From assembly GCF_963966145.1 (NCBI RefSeq), contig NC_091054.1:15066001-15130000 (forward strand): a stretch of 64,000 nt of DNA, written 5' to 3'. The notes beneath the pieces were generated by a model. The model was not told the DNA's origin, searched no databases, and saw only the letters and a program-made list of their open reading frames with translations. Source of the stretch: Tenebrio molitor (taxonomy: Eukaryota > Arthropoda > Insecta > Coleoptera > Tenebrionidae). A program made the translations under genes and the position numbers. Positions within the stretch are counted from its first letter, which is position 1; every line of letters starts with the position of its first letter. Below, in pieces: positions 51,726 to 61,781 of the stretch.

Positions 51726-51879
51726 AAATTTAAATGAACCATATTGTAATGTACTCATATAAAATTAATAAAATGTATTTGAATTTGACCAGCAGAGCTC
51801 CAAACTTCGCCCAGCTTTTGTGCCCGGCTCGCCCGGTTTTTGTGGAGAGTGAACATGTGAACATTTCCGAAGGGCCACA

Positions 51880-52415
51880 AGAAAAAGCCACCCGTCTCGT
51901 CCGGACGACACCCACAGAAAACAACTGTTTAATAAAAAAAAACATCCCGGCCCAGTACGCTTCCCAAAAAACCTTCTATGAACTTCTGGTTGCCGAGCTC
52001 GGCCTGAAACACGTCTCATTGAAGGTCAACTTCAATAAGACCGCGTTCTTAGAACTCCCAACTGCTCTGGCTTCTAATTTCAGCAACAGGCTGAAAATAT
52101 CCTGAGAGAGCAAGACGATAACCGTATCACCGATCAACACGAAAAACCACTCCGCGGCCCGAGCCCCCAAAAAGCCCACCTTCTCAGTGGAAATAAAAAA
52201 CGTCTCCAGCGAGATCACCGCCGAAGACGTCATCCAATACGTCCCCGAACTCCAAATCAAAAAGGCTTGGAGAATTATATCGAGGAAGACCCACAAGCCA
52301 ACCTCCCTCATCCGGATCGTGACAGATGATGAAGACTCCCTCGACAAGCTGCTGATGGACGGGATCGAACTGTACGGCCACGTACACAAATGCGAGACGC
52401 TTCATTTCTGTTCTC
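51880..52415 (+). pseudogene. Jockey-type LINE ORF1 fragment
   Basis: NIPAQYASQKTFYELLVAEL is followed by a stop near 52104. The frame then continues VEIKNVSSEITAEDVIQYVP, ELQIKKAWRIISRKTHKPTS and a DKLLMDGIELYGHVHKCE block. This is the RRM-like/PRE_C2HC-type region of Jockey ORF1; the zinc knuckles that should follow are missing after 52415. ORF1 lies downstream of an ORF2 piece, so the two come from separate insertions. Confidence 0.7.
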
Positions 52416-52631
52416 TGCGTTCTGTAACATTCGAACTTGATGCAGCGCTTCGCGATTTAGTCCCGATTTTGTAAATACTGTACATAAATGTAAATTAAGA
52501 ACAAGCAGGTTAAGTTAGTTAAGTTAGGTTAAGCATTTTTTGTCAATAAATTTAGGTTAAGGTCCCATTTTGAACCGGTCGGGGTGTGGTGCTGTCGACG
52601 AGGAGGCCTGTCCTATAGTGAGCGCGCGCGG

Positions 52632-52945
52632 AAAAAAAGGAAACGGTACATCTTTCATTCCCCCCCGAAGGGGGGCGGGCTGCTGAGGCTTTCAGCCTTT
52701 TCAGCCACACTGACGGGAAGATTCGGGATGGGTACGGTGAGGATGGGTGCGGAAGGAAGGTGGTAGGTACTGAGAGGTTGATACTGACCCAGCATTCGCC
52801 TCATCTGTGATATGAGACATACCACGATGTGATGGTGTGGGGAAACCTCTGAAAAAAACCCACACCTGGTCAGGCGGCACCGGGGTTAGAACCCGGGACC
52901 TCCCGAATGTAAAGTGGCGCGCTAGGCGCTTGGCCACAGTACTCG
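52632..52945 (-). mobile_element. tRNA-derived SINE with 14-bp target duplication
   Basis: On the minus strand the head at 52945 reads ACTGTGGCCAAGCGCC (A-box-like) and then GGTCCCGGGTTCTAACCCC, which contains a perfect RNA polymerase III B box GGTTCTAACCC. The tRNA-unrelated body runs to a short T/A tail (AAAAAAAGG on the plus strand) at 52632. GTGAGCGCGCGCGG occurs exactly at both ends (52618-52631 and 52946-52959) as the target duplication. It depends on LINE enzymes for movement. Confidence 0.88.
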
Positions 52946-53068
52946 GTGAGCGCGCGCGGCTGTTCCGCTGGCTTTATAGGCCCATGTTTTCTCTCGGCTG
53001 CGCCACCAAAGTTTCTGGCCGGACCAATTAAGAGCCGTCCTTGGCGCCTCGGCCTTCAGCCGGGCGCA

Positions 53069-53076
53069 TATAAATA
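53069..53076 (+). promoter_or_regulatory. TATA-like box
   Basis: TATAAATA sits in CG-rich sequence, about 80 bp upstream of an ATG-containing frame at 53150. It resembles a core promoter of a retroelement or small gene; no transcript start is known. Confidence 0.3.
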
Positions 53077-53430
53077 TAGGCCCTTTTTTTGTACACCTTA
53101 TCGTGTTGCTAGTGACTAACTTTTTTTCGTTTTAGACGTTCCTGCTCATGGCCCAATTTCGGACTCCGGCGAAGGGCCAAAGACGGCTGCGCTCTTACAA
53201 GTTGCTGACTCCCCAGGATCCAGGATCCCCTATCCCCGATTCCCGAGATCCCGGAACCCCCGTCCCCGAGCTCATCGAGACGCCGCTCCACGTGTTTAAA
53301 GGAACGCTGCGACACGGGCTGGACCGATAACTCGAAGAAGTCCTCCAGGGCCCAAAACATGTCGCCACCGACCAACAATTTAAGGGGTGAAAATTGTGAT
53401 CCAGTGCTTACGTTGAATTTGGGCTATAAT

Positions 53431-54085
53431 GGCATACTGTGCAGTCTCTGGTTGTAATAATAGCCAAAAAAAGACGCAAAACGTTCATTTTTATAGGTTC
53501 CCAAAAGACACAATAATATGTGAAGAATGGGTAAAATTTTGCAATAGCAAACGTAATATAAACCCAAAAAACGGTAAATAATTTTTAGTATTTTCAAATT
53601 GTAACAATAGTGTTAACTACAAATGAAATACTATTTTTTACAGCTCGTATATGTTTTGAACATTTTTCGGACAATGTTAGTTATAAATCCTTGCAACAAA
53701 AACTATTGGTCTATTGCCCTACTAACAGAAGACGCTTACTAACAACAGCCATACCCACTAAAAGAAGCCCTCCAGGTCATTGTCCACCAGTTGCTTGCTT
53801 GGCAGTGACTCCAGACAAAAGAGCTACAGAAACCATTCGATCAAAAAAAGTAAAAAAAAATCGTTTTGTACAACAAAATCGGACAAACTGGAACAGGTAA
53901 GTAAAGAAAAAACTCATTTTCAAAAACAATTAAGTGTGAGGGATGAAAGCGAAAAAAATGTAACTGGAGTAAAGGGTTTGTTTACTCATGGGCAAATAAA
54001 AAGTTTAATTTCGCAAAAAAAGGTGCGGTGGTCAGGAGATGATATTTCTGCGGCAATTTCGTTAAGGAGTGTTAGTCCTAAATGC
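53431..54085 (+). pseudogene. THAP9/P-type protein, N-terminal part
   Basis: Exon 1 (53431-53573) begins MAYCAVSGCNNSQKKTQNVH then FYRFPKDTIICEEWVKFC. Exon 2 starts after TTTTTTACAG at 53643 with ARICFEHFSDNVSYKSL and a basic linker. The THAP zinc ligands (C..C ... C..H) and the AVPT-like TAIPT motif are present. After a shift in the A-run near 53850 comes QLSVRDESEK and LFTHGQIKSLISQKKVRWSG, SAAISLRSVSPK, the start of the P transposase domain. Truncated at about 54085 by Jockey ORF1 sequence. Confidence 0.85.
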
Positions 54086-54620
54086 CGACTCGCAGGGATC
54101 GACACCCGAAACCGTCATCAGAGACGATGACGAAGAAAACGGCGAATTCACCGTCGTCGAAGACCGTCGCTCCCGGAAACTGCGAATGCAGGACGGCCAA
54201 GAAAGTTCAGACGCCGAAAAAGCAAAGGGCGAGAGAGGCCAACAACAGTTGTGTAAGTAGGTGGCCTACTAAACAGAAAGAAAATCTGTTTCAATTCCGC
54301 CAAGACTACCGCAGACGGGATCCGGATCCAGCCAACATCCGTGGACCACTTCAGAGCGATGACGGCGCTTTTCGACCTAAAAAAGCTGCCCTATCACTGG
54401 TTAAAGCTGAAATGCGAGAACCCACTAAACATTGTCATCAAAGGTATAGACCGAGGCATGGCCTGCGACGTTGTTAAGGAGGACCTGAAGACGCAAGGAA
54501 TAACCGCTTCCAAGGTTAGCAGAATGACCCAGAGGCAAAAACCACTGGTCGTCGAGACCAAAGCGGCGTCTACAATCTTACGACGGTGTGCGACTTGCCG
54601 GTCCGCTGCGAATCGCTGAA
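54086..54620 (+). pseudogene. Jockey-type LINE ORF1 fragment (PRE_C2HC region)
   Basis: The basic/serine-rich N-terminal part in one frame is followed in another by MTALFDLKKLPYHWLKLKCE, NPLNIVIKGIDRGMACDVVK and EDLKTQGITASKVSRMTQRQ. This matches the PRE_C2HC-type segment of Jockey Gag-like proteins. Frames shift near 54340. The expected zinc knuckles are not found. Confidence 0.75.
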
Positions 54621-55074
54621 ACACCGCAAATCTTCGGGGCATGAATGTACATCTTGGGCCTTGGCCCGACTTATCTGCCGTAACGACTAAAAGTCCTAGA
54701 AGATTGCTACCTACCGGTTAACGTATACACGTTGCCACTAAGAGTCCGTTCCCGTGGGAGGGCACCGGCTAGGCCGATGGGCTTCCCTCCCCCCTTAGTC
54801 CCACACATAAATTGCGAACCGCGACGCCCGTTACCCACGGAGCGGTGGGATTGGGTAGTCTGCCGGAACGCTTTATGGGTAAACAGATTGTGGTCTGCCA
54901 TTTACCCGTACCACACTTGGGGGCTAGACCGCAGTCTCCCCCGTCCTCATCTTGCCCGAAGGCAAGAAAGACGTTACACCGCGCATCGGTCCCCGAAACG
55001 GGGACCCTTGCAGTGTCTCACGCGCATCGGTCCCCCGAAGGGGACCCTCACGTCATCCGCTCGCAAACCATTCT
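54621..55074. repeat. CG-rich region with two GGTCCCC hairpins
   Basis: No gene. Two near-identical hairpins in tandem, GGTCCCCGAAACGGGGACC (54988-55006) and GGTCCCCCGAAGGGGACC (55029-55046), each preceded by CGCGCATC. Probably the 3' UTR or spacer of a LINE; folded RNA is likely. Confidence 0.6.
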
Positions 55075-55560
55075 CTCTTCAAAAATTCAGACCTTTACAC
55101 GAGATTGATGAACTAGCTTATAAGTTATCCAGCACCTTAATGGTTGGCTTCAAAAATCACGGAAACTTGACTCTTCGTCAAAAAAATTTTAATGTTATTG
55201 TTGGAATATTCAAGCGATTCAACGATTCTGCGTTCTGCGCACCCCGGCGCGCATACACCGTGACTCCATCACAATACGTTGTACTGAATACCTACACATT
55301 TTATTTTAATAAACTTTATCTCGTTACGCTTTACACGTTGTGTAGTTATTTTCTGGAGCCACACACGTTGGTTCCGAATCAACCACAACCAACAGTTATT
55401 TTAAGTAAATCACGTGTAACTATTGAACGTGCTTACGCTTTGTTGAAGGGCAGATTTCGAAGACTCAAAAAAAATTTTTTTTAAATGCGTCGGTATGATT
55501 TTATACTTTTCGATACTGTTTGCCGTATAATTTGATTAATATTTGGACATTGCAAATTAT
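55075..55560 (+). pseudogene. HARBI1-like fragment split by a solo LTR
   Basis: FKNSDLYTRL, then NELAYKLSS in a shifted frame, then FKNHGNLTLRQKNFN, a solo LTR (55199-55394), then VILSKSRVTIERAYALLKGR FRRLKK. Removing the LTR and one GTTAT joins NFN to VILSKSR in frame. The last block contains the catalytic Glu (IERAY). The tail to ~55560 (CVGMILYFSILFAV) is degenerate. The first catalytic Asp and the N-terminus are absent. Confidence 0.85.
55199..55394. mobile_element. Solo LTR with 5-bp target duplication
   Basis: It starts TGTTGGAATATTCAAGCG and ends CAACCACAACCAACA (TG...CA), flanked by GTTAT on both sides (55194-55198 and 55395-55399). AATAAA near 55307 fits an LTR polyadenylation signal. 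196 bp. It arose by recombination between the two LTRs of a full element. Confidence 0.9.
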
Positions 55561-56103
55561 AAGGTAAATCGATGTTGCCAAATGTAAATTAAAAAAAAAT
55601 AAATAAATAAAACGAGGGTTTCGAAAACCTTGTAAAAGAAGGAAAACAGTTTATTTTTTATGGAACATGTCAGTTATGTCCGTAGGCCCATCTTAAAATA
55701 ATGTGAATGCACATACACACATAGAATGCTTAGATACGAGTACATGGGGACGTATCACGACACCCTTATTAAATTTAATCATGATTCATGACTCTAATTA
55801 TCTTGGTGACGAATTCATCTCTTTCTCGCAATTGCGTAAATCTATATCGTTTTTGTTTACTTTAATCACAATTTTAGTTATTGGCAACTTTAGTAACGGT
55901 GTCGTGATACGGCCCATTATCTCTTTCTTCCAGCTTTTGCAACTCTTATCTTTTGGAGACATACAAAAACGGAATATTTTTAAAGGATTTATTTATTTTA
56001 TTATTCAGTATAGCATATTTTATCATATTCTGTAAAGTTTTGGCGGCAGTTTTGGAAGACCTGTACATACTTTTCCTTTATTTCACTTTTTTATTCCAGA
56101 AAA
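55561..56103. other. No gene; palindromic MITE at 55746-55916
   Basis: The ends GGGGACGTATCACGACACC (55746) and GGGCCGTATCACGACACC (reverse of 55916) match over 18 bp with about 135 bp between. No ORF recognised. A/T runs lie near 55590. Confidence 0.6.
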
Positions 56104-57204
56104 GTTTTTTTATTCTGAATCTAATGTAAGAAGTTCTGCATTAACCGGCAACCCCCAAATTTCTGGTTTTACTATCTGCAATGAAGAAATCACCCTATAT
56201 GTTTGTGACAATTGTGGAGAACGTTTCCAAAATAGGACTGCTATTTTATCACATAACAAGTGGAAACATGAAAAAACATCTAGTTTCGAATGCAGTGTGT
56301 GTAAAAAGACATTTACTAGAAAATATCATTTGAAGAGACATGAAAATAATTGCCATAATAAGGATCAGGATAAAAGTAAAAATCAAATCAATTGTTTTTT
56401 TTTGTGACTTTAGTGCGTCAACTAAAGCAGATGTACTTCGACATTACGAGGTGAGTCATGAAGTGGATATTTCCAAAAAAACGTTGAACTTTAATTCAAC
56501 TGAAGAGTTTAATGCTTGGAAAGAAAATTTTGAAAAGCTTACAAAGTCACATTTCATAAAAACAACTCGCAGTCGACATGCAGCAAGACGTGGTATAGAT
56601 ATTACAACATATATTTGTCACCGAGACGGTTACTTTCGTTCAAAAAGCAAAGGTTTTAGACACACTAAATTAGTTGGCTCAAACAAAATAAATGCTCATT
56701 GTCCAGCAAATATTGTACTTCATGCAAAAGACCAGAATATTGTGGTGGATTATATGGAGACTCATGTTGGACATGAATTAGATTTAGGTCATTTAAATAT
56801 TAGCGAATCCGATAAAGCAAATATAGCTCAAAAACTTGCGTTAAAAATTCCATTTGAAGAAATTTTGAACGTCGTCAACAATAAACTGGATCGAATTCAT
56901 CTAATAACTAGGAAGGATTTATGGAATATCGCGGATTCATATAATTTAAACAACGAAGCAATTTTGAACAAAAATGATTATATAAGTGTCGAAGCTTGGG
57001 TGACAAATATGCAAACATCTTCTAATTTAATTCGATTTTATAAACCCCAAGGGGTACTGTTAGAATATTTTCCGGAACTTAAAAAGGAGGATTTCTTTTT
57101 AGTTATTATGAATGAAGCCCAAAAAGAGATACTGCAGAAATTTGGCAATGATTGTGTGTGCATTGACGGTACACATGGTCTTAATGCTTATGATTTTCAT
57201 ATAT

Positions 57205-57342
57205 TATACAACTAGAGGATTGAAAATTCTCGATTATACGAGACGTGTTGCCCGGAAACATCACAAGATCGTAGATCTACGATCTCGTGATGTTTCCGGC
57301 AACACGTCGAGTAATCGAGAATTTTCCATCCTCGAGTTGTAT
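57205..57342. repeat. Near-perfect palindrome (foldback)
   Basis: About 68 bp on each side of a centre at ~57273 (GATCGTAGATCTACGATC) are reverse complements: the left arm starts ACAACTAGAGGATTGAAAAT and the right arm ends CCATCCTCGAGTTGT. Only a few mismatches occur. It begins exactly where the zinc-finger/MULE reading frame is lost. Confidence 0.92.
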
Positions 57343-57600
57343 ACGGGTAGACTATATCATGAATAAAATAAATAAAGAAATAAATAAACAGGTTCCTGAA
57401 ACCGACTGGGCGCATTCAGTAGCAGAGCAATTTAATGTGACGGTTAGCGCAAAAAATTTTGTATGTTAAGGCGGCGAGCGAAAATACAAAGGTTGGTATA
57501 TTCGAATATACAAAGGTTCGTATATTCGAAATCGCCCTGGTTACTACAATAACCGCTGTAATACATGGTAACTAAAGAAAATCAAAGATTCTTATCTTTA

Positions 57601-58009
57601 TACCGGGACATTTTTTTAACACTGAACATAGTCCATACTAATTCCCTATGTTCAATTTTAAAAAACACAGATCAATGAATTGTGAGTTGCTATGCAACCA
57701 ATTATACACGACCTACAAAAATGGTCGAAATTTTGCAATAATGTTAAAATTTGTTCCGATTGATGAAATTGGTCTATCATGTGTTGTATTGGAAATGTTA
57801 CGCACATTTCTAGTGGTCTAATTAGCATGAAATAAGAGCATTATGTGTACTTTTTTCGTCAAACAACTTGACCATTTTGTTAAACTGTCAAGTACTTATT
57901 TTTGTTACCTTGGTTACGTGATTACATACATGCATTGACCTGTGTTTTTTAAAACTGAACATAGGGAATAAGTATGGGCTATGTTCAGTATTAAAAAAAT
58001 GTCCCGGTA
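57601..58009. mobile_element. MULE-derived MITE
   Basis: The ends TACCGGGACATTTTTTTAAC on both sides and most of the left 350 bp match the autonomous element at 3760-7019 (first 350 bp). The right ~60 bp match that element's right terminus. The transposase region has been removed. It abuts the Helitron copy at 58011. Confidence 0.92.
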
Positions 58010-58010
58010 T

Positions 58011-59616
58011 ATATAAAACAAAGTCGGGTTAGTTACGCTATTTATAACTCAAGAACGGCTGGACAGATTTTTATGATCTTTATATTGTTGGATTTGTCTT
58101 CGCCCCGATTAGCAGAATAACTATTAAAACATCGAATAACTAACGAAAAAAAAATTATGAAGAAAATTCATTTTGAAAGGTTATGTCATCTGTCACAATC
58201 TGTCATTGTGCGCGCATCGACAATTTGAACTTAATTGAGATTTAACGTCAGCTGAGTTTTAACACCAATTGTGATCAATGGTGATCAACAACACCTACTT
58301 TTGCATTGTACAGGGTGCGACAACATAACTTCCTTTTTTGAAATGCGCGCTATTCAGACTGTAGGGGTCGTAATGGGACGAGAGTGGTCTCATTCGGAAG
58401 CCATGGTTTTCAAGATTTGTTCCCTACCCTGCCATCATGCGTTGGAAGAGTGGTAAGCCTGCGTTTGCCGTCGAGGTCTACTTTTCAAACTGATTTTTTG
58501 TGATCGCAACCCTTCCGTAATTGCTTCAATGTTGGGTCGTGTCCCGAACCAGAAATCAATTGTTACATGGGTCACTACGTTCAGACCATGATTTCAGACA
58601 AACCGGGAGTGCGACAAGACGAAGAACTGTAGTCTCACCTCAATAAGGGGCAATTTGTAGTAGAGAGCCCGCTCGCCGGATTTGTCCCCTTGCAATTTTG
58701 TTTGTTTTTTTTTTTAATCTCGCGTTTATATCAACCATCAAAGGACCCTACAAGGCCAACATCCGTACAGGAACATACCCGCTGCTATGTCATGGCTAAC
58801 ACTCGAAATGGGCTTATTCACTTATTCAGTGTATCGCACCTGTATCTACCTAACTAATTATGCATTTAAGTAGTCAACTGTCTGTAATTATTTAAATGCT
58901 ACCCCAAGTAATGCTACGTCTCGGGGGAAGTTGTTTTAGGGTTGAACATTTATTGCTGTGCGGCATACCTAACCTCGAAACTATCAAACAAAAACAAATG
59001 AACAGTGCGTCCAAACCATGAAACCAACAAAGCAGTGGAACAAAATCTTCATCTACAAAATGTTTCCAACAAACACGCATATGCTTAGTAATTCTCTTTC
59101 CAATTTTTAATTTAATTTTCCATATTTTCTTCCCGTCAGATGTTGACTGCATCCCAACCAAACTCATTAAAATAGTCCGTTTATGGTGATTGTTAATTCC
59201 GGATTATTTTTATACAGTGAATTTTTTTATCAATGAACCATAGAGATTTACAAGTATAAACTTTATTTCGTGTCAATGGTGTTTCTATTGCTAATTTCAA
59301 AATTATTTTTCCGACATGAAATAAAGTTTACACCATGTCAATCCCTATGGTTCATTGATAAAAAATTCACTGCATAGTTAGTTACAACTCGGGACACAGC
59401 AATTTGCTCTACTACTCATTATACTCTGACTTCTTGCAAATGAATTTACCGAAAAAACTTAATTTTTCAGAACTCAATGAATTGTCATAAATTCATGGGA
59501 GTTTTCCTTTTGATTATTCATTTTATCTTAATAAAAAAACTTCATTCAATTCAGCTAATAAGTTAACACAACATTTATTGATTCTGAGGCGGTACGAAGT
59601 TCGCCGGGTCAGCTAG
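58011..59616 (+). mobile_element. Non-autonomous Helitron, copy 2
   Basis: The body closely matches 13597-15281, from AAACAAAGTCGGGTTAGTTA to GCCGGGTCAGCTAG, followed by T. Unlike copy 1 it keeps GGCGGTACGAAGTTCGCC just before the end, the terminal hairpin expected of Helitrons. The extreme 5' end is at the MULE MITE junction. It carries a 45-bp segment near 58743 that copy 1 lacks, and lacks about 120 bp present near 15060-15180 in copy 1. Confidence 0.88.
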
Positions 59617-61271
59617 TTGGTTTATAAAGTAATGAATGATATAGTCAGTTATATACTGTTATGGTTTTGGACGATGCAAGGCAAGGCTTTCCTTGTTCTT
59701 TTTTATTTTCAAATAGAGGAGATATTGTCGCTATGAAAATATATTTCACAACAATAAAAAATTGTTTTCATGATAGCTTCATTAAGCCTAAGACTTTTAT
59801 GTCTGACATGGACGATACATTTTATAATGCATGGACTGGTGTGATAGGGCCCGTTGAAAATCGCTTATTTTGCAGCTGGCACGTGGATAGGGCATGGCGA
59901 AAAAATTTAGGCAAAATAAAAAGCAAAGAGAAACAGGCTATTATTTACAAAAAAATAAAAATAATCATGCATGAAACAGATTTAGCAACATTTAACGCTA
60001 TGATTAATAATTTATTAATTGAGTTACGTTCAGATCCCGAATGTCTGGAATTTTTTGGATACTTTGAGGCATATGCAAAAAAAAGTACAACATGGGCCTA
60101 TTGTTACCGCAAGCAGTGCGGAATAAACACTAACATGAATTTGGAAAATATGCATAAGGTCTTAAAACATATTTATTTTTGTGGTAAGAAAGTGAAGAAA
60201 ATGGACAAGGCCATTATTGTTTTAATGAAGTTCATACGAGACAAATTGTTTGATAGATTGATAGTACCTACTACATAAAGGAAAAATTTCAACAAAGTTA
60301 GCTTCTATAAGGAACATTCACAAAAAGTCAGTTGGGGTTAACAATACAATAATAGAGGAAGGTGATTTCTGGAATGTATCTGCTACTAAATGCAATGATA
60401 TTTATAAAGTTGAAGCAACAGAAATTAGTTGTACTTGCAATTTACGTTGTCAGGTTTGTGACGCATGCATTCATGATTACACGTGCACCTGTATAGACTT
60501 TTCTATCAGATGGCACATGTGCAAGCACATTCATCTAGTTTGCATGTTTTTAAAAAATAAAACTCCAACCAATCAAAATTGTGCCGAAAGGCATCTTGAG
60601 GAAGCAACTTGCGTTGAAATGAATAATTCAACCGAAGTTATCCCTAATATTGCTGGCACTAATACAGAAGAAAGTGCAATTTTAAGTGTAGTGGGTAAAA
60701 TCAGGCAACACTTTTCAAAAAAGAAAGCAACATATGTTGGATAAGATCCTGCAAGTGGGTAACACCGTCGAAAATGAAGAACAGTTGGAAGCAGTTTTAA
60801 AACAAGTTGCCCCTCTGGAAAGTATCATAAATGCACTTTCAAAAAAAGACATTCCTCTTCCAAAAACATTGCAAGAGCCATCCAACAAGAAGATTGAGAC
60901 CCAAAAGAGATTTTCTTCAACAAAAAAGAAAAATAAAGGAAAGCAAAAGAAATATTCAAACCCTTTAAATACAGAAAAGACCGTATTGGCTCTAGAAATG
61001 ATGGGAAATTGGCAGCAAAGCAATACGTAAAATGAAATGCATTTATTTGTTAAAGAAAATAGTTGTTTATTATTTAAATAAATATATACGTTTACTTGTA
61101 GTTTTTTCTTTATTTTTAATTTATCATAAGTTAACTTTCAAAAATAAGTAAAGTGCATTCATTGAATCGAGAATGTTTGTACTCGTATAATAATCTATTT
61201 AAATCAAAATAACAAAACAGTAATAAAACATAATAAGTAACAACAACAATAAGACAAATGCACATAATGTA

Positions 61272-61380
61272 CGGTGCGATCAATTAAAAAATAAATCGAG
61301 TCGGCGTGTTACCTATGACAACCCATGCTATAGCATAGGCTCCAAAGCAAACTCGATTTATTTTTTAAATGATCGCTCGG
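61272..61380. mobile_element. Short TA-flanked MITE
   Basis: The ends CGGTGCGATCAATTAAAAAA and CCGAGCGATCATTTAAAAAA (reversed) continue through AATAAATCGAGT, about 32 bp. TA lies on both sides (61270-61271 and 61381-61382). 109 bp, non-coding. Confidence 0.85.
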
Positions 61381-61781
61381 TATAATATTCCATTTACGGG
61401 ACTCAAATCTTCAAGTGATAGTAAGCAAGGGTATGCCGGACACTATGAAATAAATACTTATTTAGCTTTAAATATACCGCCAACTGTATAAGTAGAAGGG
61501 ATTGGGTTGCCCCGTGGACTGGCCGCAGACGCTTGTCTTCAAGACAGCCACGCCAACGCGCATGCGCTATTGAGCGAGCTAGCGTTGAACCAACACCCCA
61601 GATGGCGAAAAAGAAGGCAGTCTGTGACGTCAGCACAAGTAGTCATAACAGCGTGCGCAGAACATTGAGTAAAGCTGGCAAAGCAAATGAGCAAAACGGT
61701 GATCTCGTGGTGATTTTAAACCCAAGCGGTGATTTAATAAAGTTCATCTTCACTTATATGTGATTTATATCTTCATATATC
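61381..61781. promoter_or_regulatory. Upstream region of the THAP9-like gene
   Basis: No gene is supported here. It contains TGACGTCA (61625-61632, a CRE-type palindrome) and CG-rich sequence about 150-250 bp upstream of the THAP start codon, compatible with a promoter. The frame at 61533-61763 has no recognised domain. Confidence 0.35.

Larger units (their letters stand above)
52416..53430. other. CG-rich repeat region enclosing a SINE
   Basis: After an AT-rich join with AATAAA near 52545, the sequence becomes CG-rich. Apart from the SINE (52632-52945) it contains a TATA-like box at 53069 and a 60-codon proline-rich frame at 53148-53330 with no recognised domain. It could be the 5' region of an unidentified retroelement. 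Confidence 0.4.
56104..61030 (+). pseudogene. C2H2 zinc-finger/MULE/SWIM gene, interrupted
   Basis: It begins near 56104 after TTATTCCAG. C2H2 fingers: YVCDNCGERFQNRTAILSH, FECSVCKKTFTRKYHLKRH, and NCFFCDFSASTKADVLRHY (frame shifted by one T in the T9 run near 56400). An AR/FAR1-like region follows, then the MULE core with CVCIDGTHGLNAYDFHI (first Asp, ~57165). The frame is broken at ~57205 and resumes at ~59655 with VMVLDDARQGFPCSFLF, then MSDMDDTFYNAW (second Asp), FCSWHVDRAW and NMNLENMHKVL (Glu region). After a shift near 60265 comes a Cys/His-rich SWIM-like finger (ISCTCNLRCQVC, MCKHIHLV); after another near 60720, the C-terminus to 61030. It may be a TE gene or a former host gene. Confidence 0.82.

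Noticed and set aside
51775..51900. Second hAT terminus (CAGAGCTCCAAACTTCG)
   Set aside because: It resembles the 49233 end but is in the same orientation, with no partner and no target duplication.
52870..52945. Functional tRNA gene on the minus strand
   Set aside because: The B box is perfect, but the acceptor stem does not pair and a ~230-bp body and 14-bp duplication follow. A tRNA-derived SINE explains it better.
54732..55080. Proline/arginine-rich ORF over the CG-rich region
   Set aside because: The composition alone keeps frames open. It joins two unrelated elements and has no conserved motif.
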